A stretch of 64,000 nucleotides of DNA, taken from NCBI RefSeq assembly GCF_003201475.1, contig NZ_QJJK01000002.1, forward strand, positions 186,001 to 250,000. The letters run 5' to 3'. This document shows positions 1 to 8,407 of the stretch, piece by piece. The notes under the pieces are model-generated. The model did not search any database and was not told the origin of the DNA. It saw only the letters and a program-made list of their open reading frames with translations. Source of the stretch: Chelatococcus asaccharovorans. GTDB lineage: Bacteria > Pseudomonadota > Alphaproteobacteria > Rhizobiales > Beijerinckiaceae. The position numbers and the translations under genes are program-made. Each line of letters starts with the position of its first letter. The first letter of the stretch is position 1.

Positions 1-1
1 C

Positions 2-1369
2 ACCGACGGCGCCGGCCCCGTCAGCACCGTCGCCGCCGAGCTGCGGGAGCTCGAGGCGGCGATGGCCGATCCCGACCAGGCCGACCGGATGGACGCGATC
101 ATCGAGCGTTACGGCGAGGTGCAGGGGCGCTTCGAAGAACTCGGCGGCTATGCACTGGAGGGCCGCGCGCAGGAGGTGCTGGCCGGCCTCGGCTTCAGCC
201 AGGCGATGATGGACGGCGATGTCGGCGGCCTCTCCGGCGGCTGGAAGATGCGCGTCGGGCTGGCGCGCATTCTCCTGATGCGCCCGGATGTCATGCTGCT
301 CGACGAGCCGAGCAACCATCTCGACATCGAGAGCCTGATCTGGCTGGAGCAGTTCCTCAAGGGCTACGACGGCGCCCTGATGATGACCTCGCACGACCGC
401 GCCTTCATGAACCGCATCGTCACCAAGGTGGTGGAGATCGACGGCGGCGCGCTCACCACCTATTCCGGCGACTACGAGTTCTACGCCGCGCAGCGCGCGC
501 TCAACGAGAAGCACCAGCAGGCGCAGTTCGAGCGCCAGCAGGCGATGCTTGCCAAGGAGATCCAGTTCATCGAGCGCTTCAAGGCGCGCGCCTCGCACGC
601 CGCCCAGGTGCAGAGCCGCGTCAAGAAACTGGAGAAGATCGACCGCGTTGAGCCGCCGAAGCGCCGTCAGACCGTCGTCTTCGAGTTCCAGCCGCCGCCG
701 CGCTCGGGCGACGATGTCGTCAGCCTGAAGAACGTGCACAAGCGCTACGGCAGCCGCAGCATCTATGAGGGGCTCGATTTCGCCGTGCGCCGCCGCGAGC
801 GCTGGTGCGTCATGGGCGTCAACGGCGCCGGCAAGTCGACGCTCCTGAAGCTCATCGCCGGCACGACGACGCCGGATGACGGCACGGTGGCCATCGGCGC
901 CAATGTGAAGATGGCCTATTTCGCCCAGCATGCGATGGAGGTGCTCGACGGAGAGGACACCATCTTCCAATCGCTGGAGCAATCCTTCCCGCAGGCCGGC
1001 CAGGGCTCGCTCCGCGCGCTCGCCGGCTGCTTCGGCTTTTCCGGCGACGACGTGGAGAAGCGCTGCCGCGTGCTCTCGGGCGGCGAGAAGGCGCGGCTGG
1101 TGATGGCCAAGATGCTGTTCGACCCGCCGAATTTCCTGGTGCTGGACGAGCCCACCAACCATCTCGACATGGCGACCAAGGAGATGCTGATCACCGCGCT
1201 CGCCAATTACGAAGGCACCATGCTCTTCGTCAGCCACGACCGCCACTTCCTCGCCGCGCTCTCCAACCGCGTGCTCGAAGTGAGCCCCGACGGCGTGCAC
1301 CAATACGGCGGCGGGTACACGGAATATGTCGCGCGCACCGGCCAGGAGGCGCCGGGGTTAAGGGGGTGA
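2..1369 (+). CDS. ABC-F family ATPase, 5' end outside the window
   Basis: The reading frame is open from base 2, so only the C-terminal ~455 residues are present. ABC-F proteins are soluble duplicated ATPases that act on the ribosome rather than in transport. The first ATPase domain shows its signature LSGGWKMRVGLARIL and Walker B VMLLDEPSNHLD. A charged helical linker follows, then a complete second domain with Walker A GVNGAGKST, signature LSGGEKARLVMAKML and Walker B FLVLDEPTNHLD. No membrane segment is visible. The first Walker A must lie upstream of the window. The exact subfamily (Uup, EttA, YheS or other) cannot be decided from this part. Confidence 0.93.
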   Translation, partial: TDGAGPVSTVAAELRELEAAMADPDQADRMDAIIERYGEVQGRFEELGGYALEGRAQEVLAGLGFSQAMMDGDVGGLSGGWKMRVGLARILLMRPDVMLLDEPSNHLDIESLIWLEQFLKGYDGALMMTSHDRAFMNRIVTKVVEIDGGALTTYSGDYEFYAAQRALNEKHQQAQFERQQAMLAKEIQFIERFKARASHAAQVQSRVKKLEKIDRVEPPKRRQTVVFEFQPPPRSGDDVVSLKNVHKRYGSRSIYEGLDFAVRRRERWCVMGVNGAGKSTLLKLIAGTTTPDDGTVAIGANVKMAYFAQHAMEVLDGEDTIFQSLEQSFPQAGQGSLRALAGCFGFSGDDVEKRCRVLSGGEKARLVMAKMLFDPPNFLVLDEPTNHLDMATKEMLITALANYEGTMLFVSHDRHFLAALSNRVLEVSPDGVHQYGGGYTEYVARTGQEAPGLRG

Positions 1370-1381
1370 TGGGGGGTGAGG
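1369..1381. repeat. left copy of 13-bp inverted repeat flanking the AT-rich segment
   Basis: ATGGGGGGTGAGG at 1369-1381 is the exact reverse complement of 3589-3601. The two copies lie at the two edges of the AT-rich segment and overlap the ends of the flanking convergent genes. The run of G lowers the information content, so chance is possible. Confidence 0.45.
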
Positions 1382-1746
1382 ACAGCCAAGCTCTGATTAT
1401 CCCACACTATTAGCGATGAATTATTGCCGGATGATACCCCACTAAGCGACGGCGAAAGCACGGTGAGAGAATTGCCCCGATCTGATCGGCCATTTTATCC
1501 AATAACATACGAAATTACATTGTCGCATGGCATGTAAGATTATCAACCTGTAGCTGTCGTATCGTCAATCGTCACGGCGATATTTAAACCATTCCTTAGC
1601 TAGAATCGAGAATCGTCGATAAACCGGTCCGCGAAACTATGCTCGGATCTAGGGCACCGCGGATGTCTATAGAACATAAAATTTGCTGAAAAAAAGCTCA
1701 TCTGCTACCTTCCGTCAAGGGGATCGATCTACTGGGGCAGGAGCGA
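1370..1746. other. AT-rich intergenic stretch, no gene seen
   Basis: These 377 bases are clearly more AT-rich than the flanking genes and contain no convincing reading frame. The shift in composition starts right after the ABC-F stop codon and continues through the next gene, so this is probably the left part of an acquired segment and holds the promoter of the GHKL gene. No clear -35/-10 pair or terminator was identified. Confidence 0.5.
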
Positions 1747-3516
1747 ATGAATAAGGAAGCTCATTTTTCCGTCCATACGAGGTTGACTAGAATCCTTGGA
1801 GAAACATATCGCTCTAGTGAAGTCGCTATTAAGGAACTTGTTGATAATGCCTGGGATGCAGACGCCCAACATGTGTGGATCAATCTGCCCGATCCGTTAT
1901 CAAACGAAGCTATTGTTGTAAGGGATGACGGCACCGGAATGACATCCCGAGAGATACGCAGTGAGTATCTCAATATCGCGAGTGACAAACGCACTCGAAC
2001 TGGTGAGAGAACGCCAGTATACCGACGAAAAGTGAAGGGAAGAAAAGGAATTGGAAAATTCGCTGGCTTGACCATTGCTAATAAGATGGAAATATCTACA
2101 GCAGCCCGCGGCTATATTTGCACCATTATTGTGGACAAGCAGGAGCTGATTGACAATCAAAACGATCTTGAAGCAGTTCCCCTTCCCTTCACTGAAGCCC
2201 CGCAGAATGAATCCGCGACGGGAACCACCATTACACTTTCGTCGCTCGACGATCGATTAAATTTTCCGAATCCTGATCGTCTTAGAGAGGTTTTGATACA
2301 AGAATACGGGCGAGAGGACAGATTCATCGTTTCTGTTAACGGAACCGCACTGTCCGTCGATGATGTACCGGGCCAGACCTCCCAGGCAGAGGAGGTTTTA
2401 CCTAATGCCGGCAACATAAATCTACACTTCACTATAGCCGACAGCAAACGTCTTCCAAAACTTCCCGGAATTATTTTAAAAGTTGACGGGAAGGCGGTCG
2501 GACGACCTTTACTATTTGGTCTAGATCAAGATGATGAAATTCCCACCAAACTCGCCCGTCGCGTCTATGGTGAAGTCAATCTCAGCGGACTGTCGGATTT
2601 TGTTACCGCCGATTGGGGAGGCTTTATCGAGAACAGCAAGGCATTTCAGGAAGTACAGACTTATGTGCAGCTTGAAATAAAGAAAGGACTTAAGGATACG
2701 CATGCTCGCGAAATGAACCTTCAGCAGGCGCGATTAAAGAACGAACTACGTCAACGCCTGATGCGGCTTCCTGAACACCGCCGGCAGTATGCAGAAGAAG
2801 CCTTAAACCGAATACTTAGGCGCTTTTATGGAGAAAGCGATGAACGTGTTTCAACCATTGCAAGCGTAGCGCTGGACGCGATGGAACACGATGCGTACTG
2901 GGCCGTTTTTGAGCGCATCAGCGTATCCAGCCGTAGTGACGTTTGGTCATTCGCAGAGTCATTGGAGCAATTTGGTCTAGTCGAGCTATCTAGCATTGCC
3001 CAACAAGCGGTACGCCGCGTAAAATTCTTAGATTTTTTTGATCAACTCGCCAACAATCCAGACACGCTTGAGAAAGATGTTCACAAAGCACTGGAAACAA
3101 ACCTTTGGATTCTCGGCCGCAATTACTCTGCAATGTCGTCTAATGCGACGCTTCGCACCATAGTCGAGACTTATTGCGGGACTTCGTTAGAAAGCGGCAG
3201 GGCCTCAAAGCGGCCCGACCTGTTGCTTTCGCAGCGCTACGGGGACGCCTACCTGCTAATCGAGTTTAAGCGCCCCAATCACAGCATATCGCGGGAAGAC
3301 ATCGCGCAAGCCGAGAAGTATCGGGATGATCTTTGCGTACGACTATCATCAACTACAAAAATGGAGATAATGATGATAGGAAAAGGCCGAGTTAACACCT
3401 TAGACACGAAGAATCTTCTGGAAACGATAAAAATTAATTCCTATGCAAGCGTGATATCTAATGCCCGGTCCGAATTAGAATGGCTTATTGCTTCCTTATC
3501 TAATCTTCGAGCCTAA
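1747..3516 (+). CDS. GHKL ATPase with C-terminal PD-(D/E)XK-like nuclease domain, putative defence protein
   Basis: 589 residues. The N-terminus is a GHKL (Hsp90/MutL/MORC-type) ATPase: N-box KELVDNAWDADA at 29-40, DDGTGM at 60-65, and the glycine lid GRKGIGKFAG at 98-107. The middle is helical and polar. The C-terminus has a helix with ALETNLWILG (~448-457), then RPDLLL with D491 and LLIEFKRP with E506 and K508, the D...ExK pattern of PD-(D/E)XK nucleases. The spacing and the NLWILG helix recall DUF4263 (Shedu). Bacterial MORC-like ATPases fused to nucleases are known from restriction-like defence loci, so nucleic acid cleavage gated by ATP is inferred. Codon use is AT-rich, unlike every neighbour, which suggests recent transfer. 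It stands alone with no methylase or partner. An Hsp90/MutL housekeeping role is unlikely given the C-terminus. Confidence 0.7.
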   Translation: MNKEAHFSVHTRLTRILGETYRSSEVAIKELVDNAWDADAQHVWINLPDPLSNEAIVVRDDGTGMTSREIRSEYLNIASDKRTRTGERTPVYRRKVKGRKGIGKFAGLTIANKMEISTAARGYICTIIVDKQELIDNQNDLEAVPLPFTEAPQNESATGTTITLSSLDDRLNFPNPDRLREVLIQEYGREDRFIVSVNGTALSVDDVPGQTSQAEEVLPNAGNINLHFTIADSKRLPKLPGIILKVDGKAVGRPLLFGLDQDDEIPTKLARRVYGEVNLSGLSDFVTADWGGFIENSKAFQEVQTYVQLEIKKGLKDTHAREMNLQQARLKNELRQRLMRLPEHRRQYAEEALNRILRRFYGESDERVSTIASVALDAMEHDAYWAVFERISVSSRSDVWSFAESLEQFGLVELSSIAQQAVRRVKFLDFFDQLANNPDTLEKDVHKALETNLWILGRNYSAMSSNATLRTIVETYCGTSLESGRASKRPDLLLSQRYGDAYLLIEFKRPNHSISREDIAQAEKYRDDLCVRLSSTTKMEIMMIGKGRVNTLDTKNLLETIKINSYASVISNARSELEWLIASLSNLRA

Positions 3517-3588
3517 ATGTCAATTTGATACATCATAATCGGGCACGAAAGCCCTTCACAGCCCGCGAGTTCGTATATCATCATTTCC

Positions 3589-3601
3589 CCTCACCCCCCA
3601 T
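3589..3601. repeat. right copy of 13-bp inverted repeat flanking the AT-rich segment
   Basis: CCTCACCCCCCAT is the exact reverse complement of 1369-1381. It overlaps the stop codon of the minus-strand GntR gene and coincides with the return to GC-rich sequence. Confidence 0.45.
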
Positions 3602-4304
3602 TCGCCTCCCGCACATGCACCAGGAGCCCCTGGCCGCCGCGTTCGATGTCCTCGCGGCTGGCGGCGCTGGCTTTGTCGGGGTCGCGTTCGCGCAGCGCGC
3701 TGATGAGGCGCAGATGCGGGTGGGGTTCCCAGTCCGGCAGACCCTCGTCGTAGAGATGCGAAAGGATGGGCCCGCAGCGCACCCATAGGCCCTCGACGAT
3801 ATCGTAGAGAATGGGCAGGCGCGCCATGCGGCAGAAGGTGAGATGGAACTCGGTGTTGAGATCCACCGCCTGCACGAAGTTCCGGCTCGCGTGGCATTGG
3901 GAAATCTGCGCGTGGATGGCGACGAGGGCCTCGATCTCGTCTGCTGTCGCCACGAGCGCCGCCGCCGCGGCCGCGCGCCCCTCGAGATCCGTGCGGATGG
4001 CGCGGATCTCCTGCAGCTGCTCCAGCGTCAGGGTCGGCACCACCACCGAATTGCGGGCATCGAGCGCCAGCGCCTTCTCGCCGACGAGCCGCAGCAGGGC
4101 CTCGCGCATCGGCGTCGCGCTGATGCCGAACCTCACCGACATGGGCCGGAGCCTGAGCCGCTCGCCCGGCCTGAGCCGCCCGCGCATGAGCGCGGCGCGC
4201 AGATCCATATAGGCGCGCTCGCTCAGGTTCTCCTTGACGATCGGCTGCACCCAATCGCCCGTCGCCGGGGTTTTCTCATTATTGTTTGGCATCCGACTTG
4301 ACAC
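3591..4304 (-). CDS. GntR family transcriptional regulator, FCD (FadR) subfamily
   Basis: 237 residues. An N-terminal winged helix (about 27-90, with the GntR core around LRPGERLRLRPMSVRFGIS and TPMREALLRL) is followed by an all-helical FCD ligand-binding domain (about 97-220) with the usual metal-site region around DLNTEFHLTFCRMA. It is transcribed away from the alcohol dehydrogenase at 4444. A perfect palindrome at 4328-4337 lies between the two genes and is a likely operator. It probably represses the plus-strand catabolic operon and responds to a carboxylic acid or other small acid, as FCD proteins often do. The effector is unknown. Confidence 0.9.
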   Translation of the reverse strand: MSSRMPNNNEKTPATGDWVQPIVKENLSERAYMDLRAALMRGRLRPGERLRLRPMSVRFGISATPMREALLRLVGEKALALDARNSVVVPTLTLEQLQEIRAIRTDLEGRAAAAAALVATADEIEALVAIHAQISQCHASRNFVQAVDLNTEFHLTFCRMARLPILYDIVEGLWVRCGPILSHLYDEGLPDWEPHPHLRLISALRERDPDKASAASREDIERGGQGLLVHVREANGG

Positions 4305-4327
4305 AGACCAGTTTCCTCGCCCAAAAC

Positions 4328-4337
4328 TGTTATAACA
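4328..4337. promoter_or_regulatory. candidate GntR operator palindrome
   Basis: TGTTATAACA is a perfect 10-bp palindrome in the divergent promoter region between the GntR regulator and the dehydrogenase gene, inside a locally AT-rich patch. Short AT-centred palindromes of this kind are typical FCD-GntR sites; the assignment is inferred from position. Confidence 0.4.
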
Positions 4338-4443
4338 AATTACTTATTGCATCAACCCAAGGCCCGGACCCACGCGACCGGGCAGCGACAGCCAAGGCCA
4401 AAACGGCCTTTGCCGGCGCGCGGGCTGATAAAGGGAGGAAGCG

Positions 4444-5553
4444 GTGATCGCGCTTCGCAAGACAACCTCGGCCTTTGGTGCCGAACTCGTCGAGATGGAC
4501 ACCGAGCCCACGCCGCGTGAGGGCGAGGTGGTGATTGCCGTGGCGGCGGCCGGCATCTGCGGCAGCGACATCCACGCCTATGAGTGGACGCCGGGCTACG
4601 AATTCATGACGGCCGCCATGCCGCTCACCATCGGCCACGAATTCGCCGGCACGGTGCAGGCACTCGGCGCTGATGTCACGGGCTTCAAGCTCGGCGACCG
4701 CGTCACCTGCTGGCCGACCGTGAGCTGCGGCCATTGCCCCGCCTGCGATGCGGGCACGCCGGAGCATTGCCAGAACCGCAGCATCATCGGCCTGCATATC
4801 GACGGCGGCTTTGCCGACCGCGTCCGGGTGCCGGCCATCAACTGCCGGCGCATTCCGGACGATCTGCCGTTCACGGTCGCGGCGCTGACGGAGCCGCTCT
4901 CGGTCGCCGTCAATGCCGTCGACGTGGGCGATGTGGCGCCCGGCGACCGGGTGGTGGTGCTCGGACCCGGCCCCATCGGCCTCGGCATCGCCTTCGTGGC
5001 GCAGACGCGCGGGGCGAAGGTGCTGCTCTGCGGGCTGAACGATGGGCTGCGCCTCGACAAGGGGCGCGAGATCGGCATCGCCCATTGCGTCGATCTCGCC
5101 GAGGAAGACCTGACTGATGCGGTGCAGCGCGTCTTCGGCGGCCCCGCCGACCGCGTCATCGAGGCAACCGGCGTCGCCCGCTCGGTCAGCGACGGGCTTG
5201 CCGTGCTGCGCTCGGGCGGGGTGCTGGTGGTGGCGGGCATCCATTCCGGTCATCTCGATCTCGATCTGACGCGATTCGTGCGGGACAAGAAGCAGCTTCG
5301 TGCCGCGCACGATACCACTGCGCAAGCCCTTGAGAATGCCATCGCGCTGCTCGCCGCCCATGCGGACGTGCTGGCGCGCCTCATCACCCACCGCGAGCCG
5401 CTGAGCCGCGCCATCGAGGCCTTCGAACTCGCCCGCAGCCGCCAGGCGGTGAAGGTGCTGCTCGTTCCGCAGCCCCCGTCGCAAGATTTGCCCGAACGGC
5501 AGGATCTGCCCCAAACCGCAGATCTTCCTCAAACGGAAAGTGAAATCGCATGA
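4444..5553 (+). CDS. zinc-dependent alcohol dehydrogenase, MDR superfamily (sorbitol/threonine dehydrogenase-like)
   Basis: 369 residues from a GTG start preceded by GGAGGAAGCG. It oxidises a secondary alcohol or polyol with NAD(P)+. Catalytic zinc ligands C39 (GICGSD) and H65-E66 (GHE) and the four structural-zinc cysteines C95, C98, C101 and C109 are all present. The Rossmann motif is GPGPIGLG. The last ~30 residues form a degenerate repeat rich in QDLP, encoded by an ~18-bp DNA repeat, and look like a non-conserved tail. The stop overlaps the next start (ATGA). It is the first gene of the plus-strand operon facing the GntR regulator. The substrate is not determined. Confidence 0.88.
   Translation: MIALRKTTSAFGAELVEMDTEPTPREGEVVIAVAAAGICGSDIHAYEWTPGYEFMTAAMPLTIGHEFAGTVQALGADVTGFKLGDRVTCWPTVSCGHCPACDAGTPEHCQNRSIIGLHIDGGFADRVRVPAINCRRIPDDLPFTVAALTEPLSVAVNAVDVGDVAPGDRVVVLGPGPIGLGIAFVAQTRGAKVLLCGLNDGLRLDKGREIGIAHCVDLAEEDLTDAVQRVFGGPADRVIEATGVARSVSDGLAVLRSGGVLVVAGIHSGHLDLDLTRFVRDKKQLRAAHDTTAQALENAIALLAAHADVLARLITHREPLSRAIEAFELARSRQAVKVLLVPQPPSQDLPERQDLPQTADLPQTESEIA
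5482..5536 (+). repeat. degenerate ~18-bp tandem repeat inside the dehydrogenase 3' end
   Basis: Three imperfect units beginning CAAGATTTGCCC, CAGGATCTGCCC and CAGATCTTCCTC encode the QDLP/ADLP-rich tail of the dehydrogenase. It resembles the other short tandem arrays in this window but lies within a coding end. Confidence 0.5.
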
Positions 5554-6551
5554 CCTCGGTCACACGCGTCGTTGTCGCGCCCGTCCCCGGTGGTCCGGAC
5601 GCGCTGAAGATCGTCGAGCGCGAGCGCCCCACGCCTGGCGAAGGCCAGGCGCTCGTCAGGGTGCATGCCGCCGGCATCAACCGCCCGGACGTGATGCAGC
5701 GGCAGGGCAATTATCCGCCGCCGCCCGGCGCGAGCGACGTGCTCGGGCTCGAACTCGCCGGCGTGGTCGAGAGCCTCGGCCCGGGCACCACGCGCCTCAA
5801 GCCCGGCGACCGGGTGATGGCGCTCGTCGCCAGCGGCGCCTATGCCGAATGGGCCGTCATCGACGAGACGGTGGCGCTGCCCATCCCGGACGGCATGTCC
5901 TTCATCGAGGCCGGCGCCTTCCCCGAGACCTATTATACGGTCTGGTCGAACCTCTTTCAGCGCGCGGGCTTGAAGGCCGGCGAGACCGTGCTCATCCATG
6001 GCGGGACGTCCGGCATCGGCACCACGGCCATCCTGCTCGCCAAGGCGCTCGGCGCGCGGGTTCTCGTCACGGCGGGCTCGGATGAGAAATGCGCGGCGAG
6101 CCGCGCCGTCGGCGCCGATGTCGCCATCAACTATCGCACCGCGGATTTCGTGGAGGCCGCGCGCGCCGCCACCGACGGCCGGGGGCCCGACGTCATCCTC
6201 GACATGGTCGGCGGCGACTATATCCCGCGCAATCTCGACTGCATCGCCGCGGACGGGCGCATCGCGCAGATCGCCTTCCAGCATGGCTCGAAGCTCGAGC
6301 TCGACCTCTTGCCGCTCCTGATGAAGCGCATCACCTTCACAGGCGCGACGCTCAGGGCGCGGCCCGTCGCCATGAAGGCCGCCCTCACGGCCTCGCTCGC
6401 CGCGCATGTGCTGCCGCTCATCGCCGCCGGCAAGGCCAAGCCCCTCATCGATTCAACCTTCCCCTTCGAGCGCGTCGCCGCGGCCCATGCCCGCATGGAT
6501 GCCGGCGAACATGTGGGGAAGATCGTTCTCGTCATGCAAGAGGGCGCCTAG
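5550..6551 (+). CDS. NAD(P)H:quinone oxidoreductase, zinc-independent MDR (PIG3-like)
   Basis: 333 residues, start overlapping the previous stop by 4 bases. It belongs to the zinc-free quinone oxidoreductase/enoyl reductase branch: the GINRPDVMQRQG region near residue 48, the GHGTSGIGT-like motif read here as HGGTSGIGTTAI, and no catalytic or structural zinc cysteines. PIG3-type proteins reduce quinones or alpha,beta-unsaturated ketones with NADPH. In this operon it could reduce an enone intermediate made from an oxidised alcohol; that step is inferred. The stop codon sits within the first palindrome of the array at 6543-6604. Confidence 0.88.
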   Translation: MTSVTRVVVAPVPGGPDALKIVERERPTPGEGQALVRVHAAGINRPDVMQRQGNYPPPPGASDVLGLELAGVVESLGPGTTRLKPGDRVMALVASGAYAEWAVIDETVALPIPDGMSFIEAGAFPETYYTVWSNLFQRAGLKAGETVLIHGGTSGIGTTAILLAKALGARVLVTAGSDEKCAASRAVGADVAINYRTADFVEAARAATDGRGPDVILDMVGGDYIPRNLDCIAADGRIAQIAFQHGSKLELDLLPLLMKRITFTGATLRARPVAMKAALTASLAAHVLPLIAAGKAKPLIDSTFPFERVAAAHARMDAGEHVGKIVLVMQEGA

Positions 6552-6604
6552 GCGCCAGGAAAAGCAGGCGCCTCGGCGCCACACCAACACGGCGCAGGAG
6601 CGCC
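6543..6604 (+). repeat. 24-bp-period array of three palindromes between oxidoreductase and ThDP enzyme genes
   Basis: GGCGCCTAGGCGCC (6543-6556), GGCGCCTCGGCGCC (6567-6580) and GGCGCAGGAGCGCC (6591-6604) recur at exactly 24-bp steps. The first is a perfect palindrome and contains the stop codon of the upstream gene. The three could form stacked RNA hairpins just before the ribosome site of the next gene. Confidence 0.75.
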
Positions 6605-6622
6605 ACGGAAGGAAGCAGGAGC

Positions 6623-8365
6623 ATGAACGCAGTGACCAAGCCCGCGCCGCGCGCAGCCAGCAATATCACAGGCGCGCATCTGATCGCCGCGGCCTTGCAG
6701 CGCCATGGCGTACGGGAGATCTTCGGGCAGAGCATTCCCTCGGCGCTCTTTCTCGCCGCGCCCGACTACGGCATCCGCCAGGTCGGCTATCGCACGGAGA
6801 ACGCGGGCGCGGCCATGGCCGACGCCTATGCGCGCATCTCCGGCAAGGTCGCCGTCGTCACCGCGCAGAACGGCCCGGCCGCGACGCTGCTGGTGCCGGG
6901 CCTCGCCGAGGCGCTGAAGGCCTCGATCCCGGTGGTCGCCATCGTCCAGGACGTCAGCACCAAGTTCACGGACAAAAACGCCTTCCAGGAACTCGACCAT
7001 TTCGCCTTGTTCGGCGGTGTCGCCAAATGGATCCGCCGGGTGGCGGACCCCGCGCGCCTCGACGACTATGTCGACATGGCCTTCACCGCGGCCGCCAGCG
7101 GCCGCGCCGGCCCGGCCGTGCTGCTGGTGCCGCTCGACGTGCTGGATGAGCGCCCGGATTTCGCGCCCGAGGCGCCGCAGCGCGCAAGCCATCTCGGCAC
7201 CTTCCCGCTGGACCGCACCGCCGCCGACCCGGCGCGCGTCGCGGAGGCGGCCAAGCTGATCGCCGCGGCCAAGGCGCCGATCGTCATCGCCGGCGGCGGC
7301 GTCCACGCCTCGCAGGCCTCAGCTGAACTCGCGGCCCTGCAGGCGCTCGGCATCCCCGTCGCGACGACCGTCATGGGCAAGGGCGCGGTGGACGAGACCG
7401 ACCCGCTCTCCGTCGGCGTGGTCGGCTATTTCATGGCGCCGCGCGGGCGCTCCTCCCATCTCCGGGATCTCGTCACCGGGGCGGACGTGGTCCTGCTCGT
7501 CGGCAACCGCACCAACCAGAACGGCACGGACAGCTGGTCGCTCTATCCGCCGCAGGCGCGCTACATCCACATCGACATCGACAGCAACGAGATCGGCCGC
7601 AACTACGAGGCGCTGCGGCTGGCTGGCGATGCCAAGCTGACGCTCGCCGCGCTCACGGCGGCGCTCGAAGCCCTGAAGCCGGGCTCCTTCGCGGCGCGAA
7701 AGGCCGCCCTTACGGACAAGATCGCGAAGGGCCGCGCCGGGCACCTCGCGGACATGAAGCGCCTCGTCGATCTCGATGCGGTGCCGGTGCGCCCGGAACG
7801 GCTGATGGCCGACATCGACAGCGTGCTGACGCCGGAGAGCATCGTCGTCGCGGATGCGAGCTATTCGTCGATCTGGATCGCCAACTTCCTCACCGCCCGC
7901 AAGGCCGGGCAGCGCTTCCTGACGCCGCGCGGCCTCGCCGGCCTCGGCTGGGGCCTGCCCTTCGCGCTCGGCGCCAAGGCCGCCCGCCCCGATGCCCCCG
8001 TTATCGCCCTCACCGGCGACGGCGGCTTCGGCCATGTCTGGTCCGAGCTCGAGACCGCCCGCCGCATGAAGCTGCCGGTCGTCCTCGTCGTCCTCAACAA
8101 CCAGATCCTCGGCTACCAGAAGCACGCCGAGCTCAGCCTCTTCGGCGATTTCACCGATGTCGTCGACTTCGAGGCCGTGGACCACGCCGCCATTGCACGC
8201 GCCTGCGGCTGCAGCGGCGTCCGCGTCGAGAATCCGGCGGATTTCCTGCCGGCCTTGCAGGAAGCGCTCGCGCGCAACGACGTCACGGTCATCGATGTCA
8301 TCACCGACGAGCGCGCCTATCCGCCGATCACCGTCTTCGAAGGCAAGGACGCCCTGCATTACTGA
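6623..8365 (+). CDS. thiamine diphosphate-dependent enzyme, acetolactate synthase-like
   Basis: 580 residues; the ATG at 6623 follows GGAAGCAGGAGC and is preferred to the longer open frame starting at 6089. Three-domain ThDP fold: PYR domain with catalytic glutamate E59 (YRTENAGAAMADAY), a central FAD/NAD-like domain with IVIAGGGVHAS, and a C-terminal PP domain with GDGGFG...VVLNN cofactor binding. The family includes acetolactate synthases, benzoylformate decarboxylases and glyoxylate carboligases. There is no small ACT subunit nearby, so branched-chain amino acid synthesis is unlikely. A carboligation or decarboxylation/C-C cleavage of a 2-keto intermediate in the catabolic operon is inferred. 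Confidence 0.87.
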   Translation: MNAVTKPAPRAASNITGAHLIAAALQRHGVREIFGQSIPSALFLAAPDYGIRQVGYRTENAGAAMADAYARISGKVAVVTAQNGPAATLLVPGLAEALKASIPVVAIVQDVSTKFTDKNAFQELDHFALFGGVAKWIRRVADPARLDDYVDMAFTAAASGRAGPAVLLVPLDVLDERPDFAPEAPQRASHLGTFPLDRTAADPARVAEAAKLIAAAKAPIVIAGGGVHASQASAELAALQALGIPVATTVMGKGAVDETDPLSVGVVGYFMAPRGRSSHLRDLVTGADVVLLVGNRTNQNGTDSWSLYPPQARYIHIDIDSNEIGRNYEALRLAGDAKLTLAALTAALEALKPGSFAARKAALTDKIAKGRAGHLADMKRLVDLDAVPVRPERLMADIDSVLTPESIVVADASYSSIWIANFLTARKAGQRFLTPRGLAGLGWGLPFALGAKAARPDAPVIALTGDGGFGHVWSELETARRMKLPVVLVVLNNQILGYQKHAELSLFGDFTDVVDFEAVDHAAIARACGCSGVRVENPADFLPALQEALARNDVTVIDVITDERAYPPITVFEGKDALHY

Positions 8366-8407
8366 CCTTCAGACGATCCCACAAATAAATCACCCTGGGA
8401 GGGAACT

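Noticed and set aside
1747-3516. Hsp90 or MutL housekeeping protein
   Set aside because: Only the GHKL domain is shared; the C-terminal nuclease-like region and foreign composition do not fit.
6089-6622. Upstream extension of the ThDP enzyme frame
   Set aside because: It runs out of frame through the quinone oxidoreductase gene and is Arg-rich and non-conserved; the ATG at 6623 has a ribosome site and a normal family N-terminus.
6623-8365. Acetolactate synthase large subunit (ilvB)
   Set aside because: No small subunit and no ilv context; only a general ThDP-enzyme call is supported.
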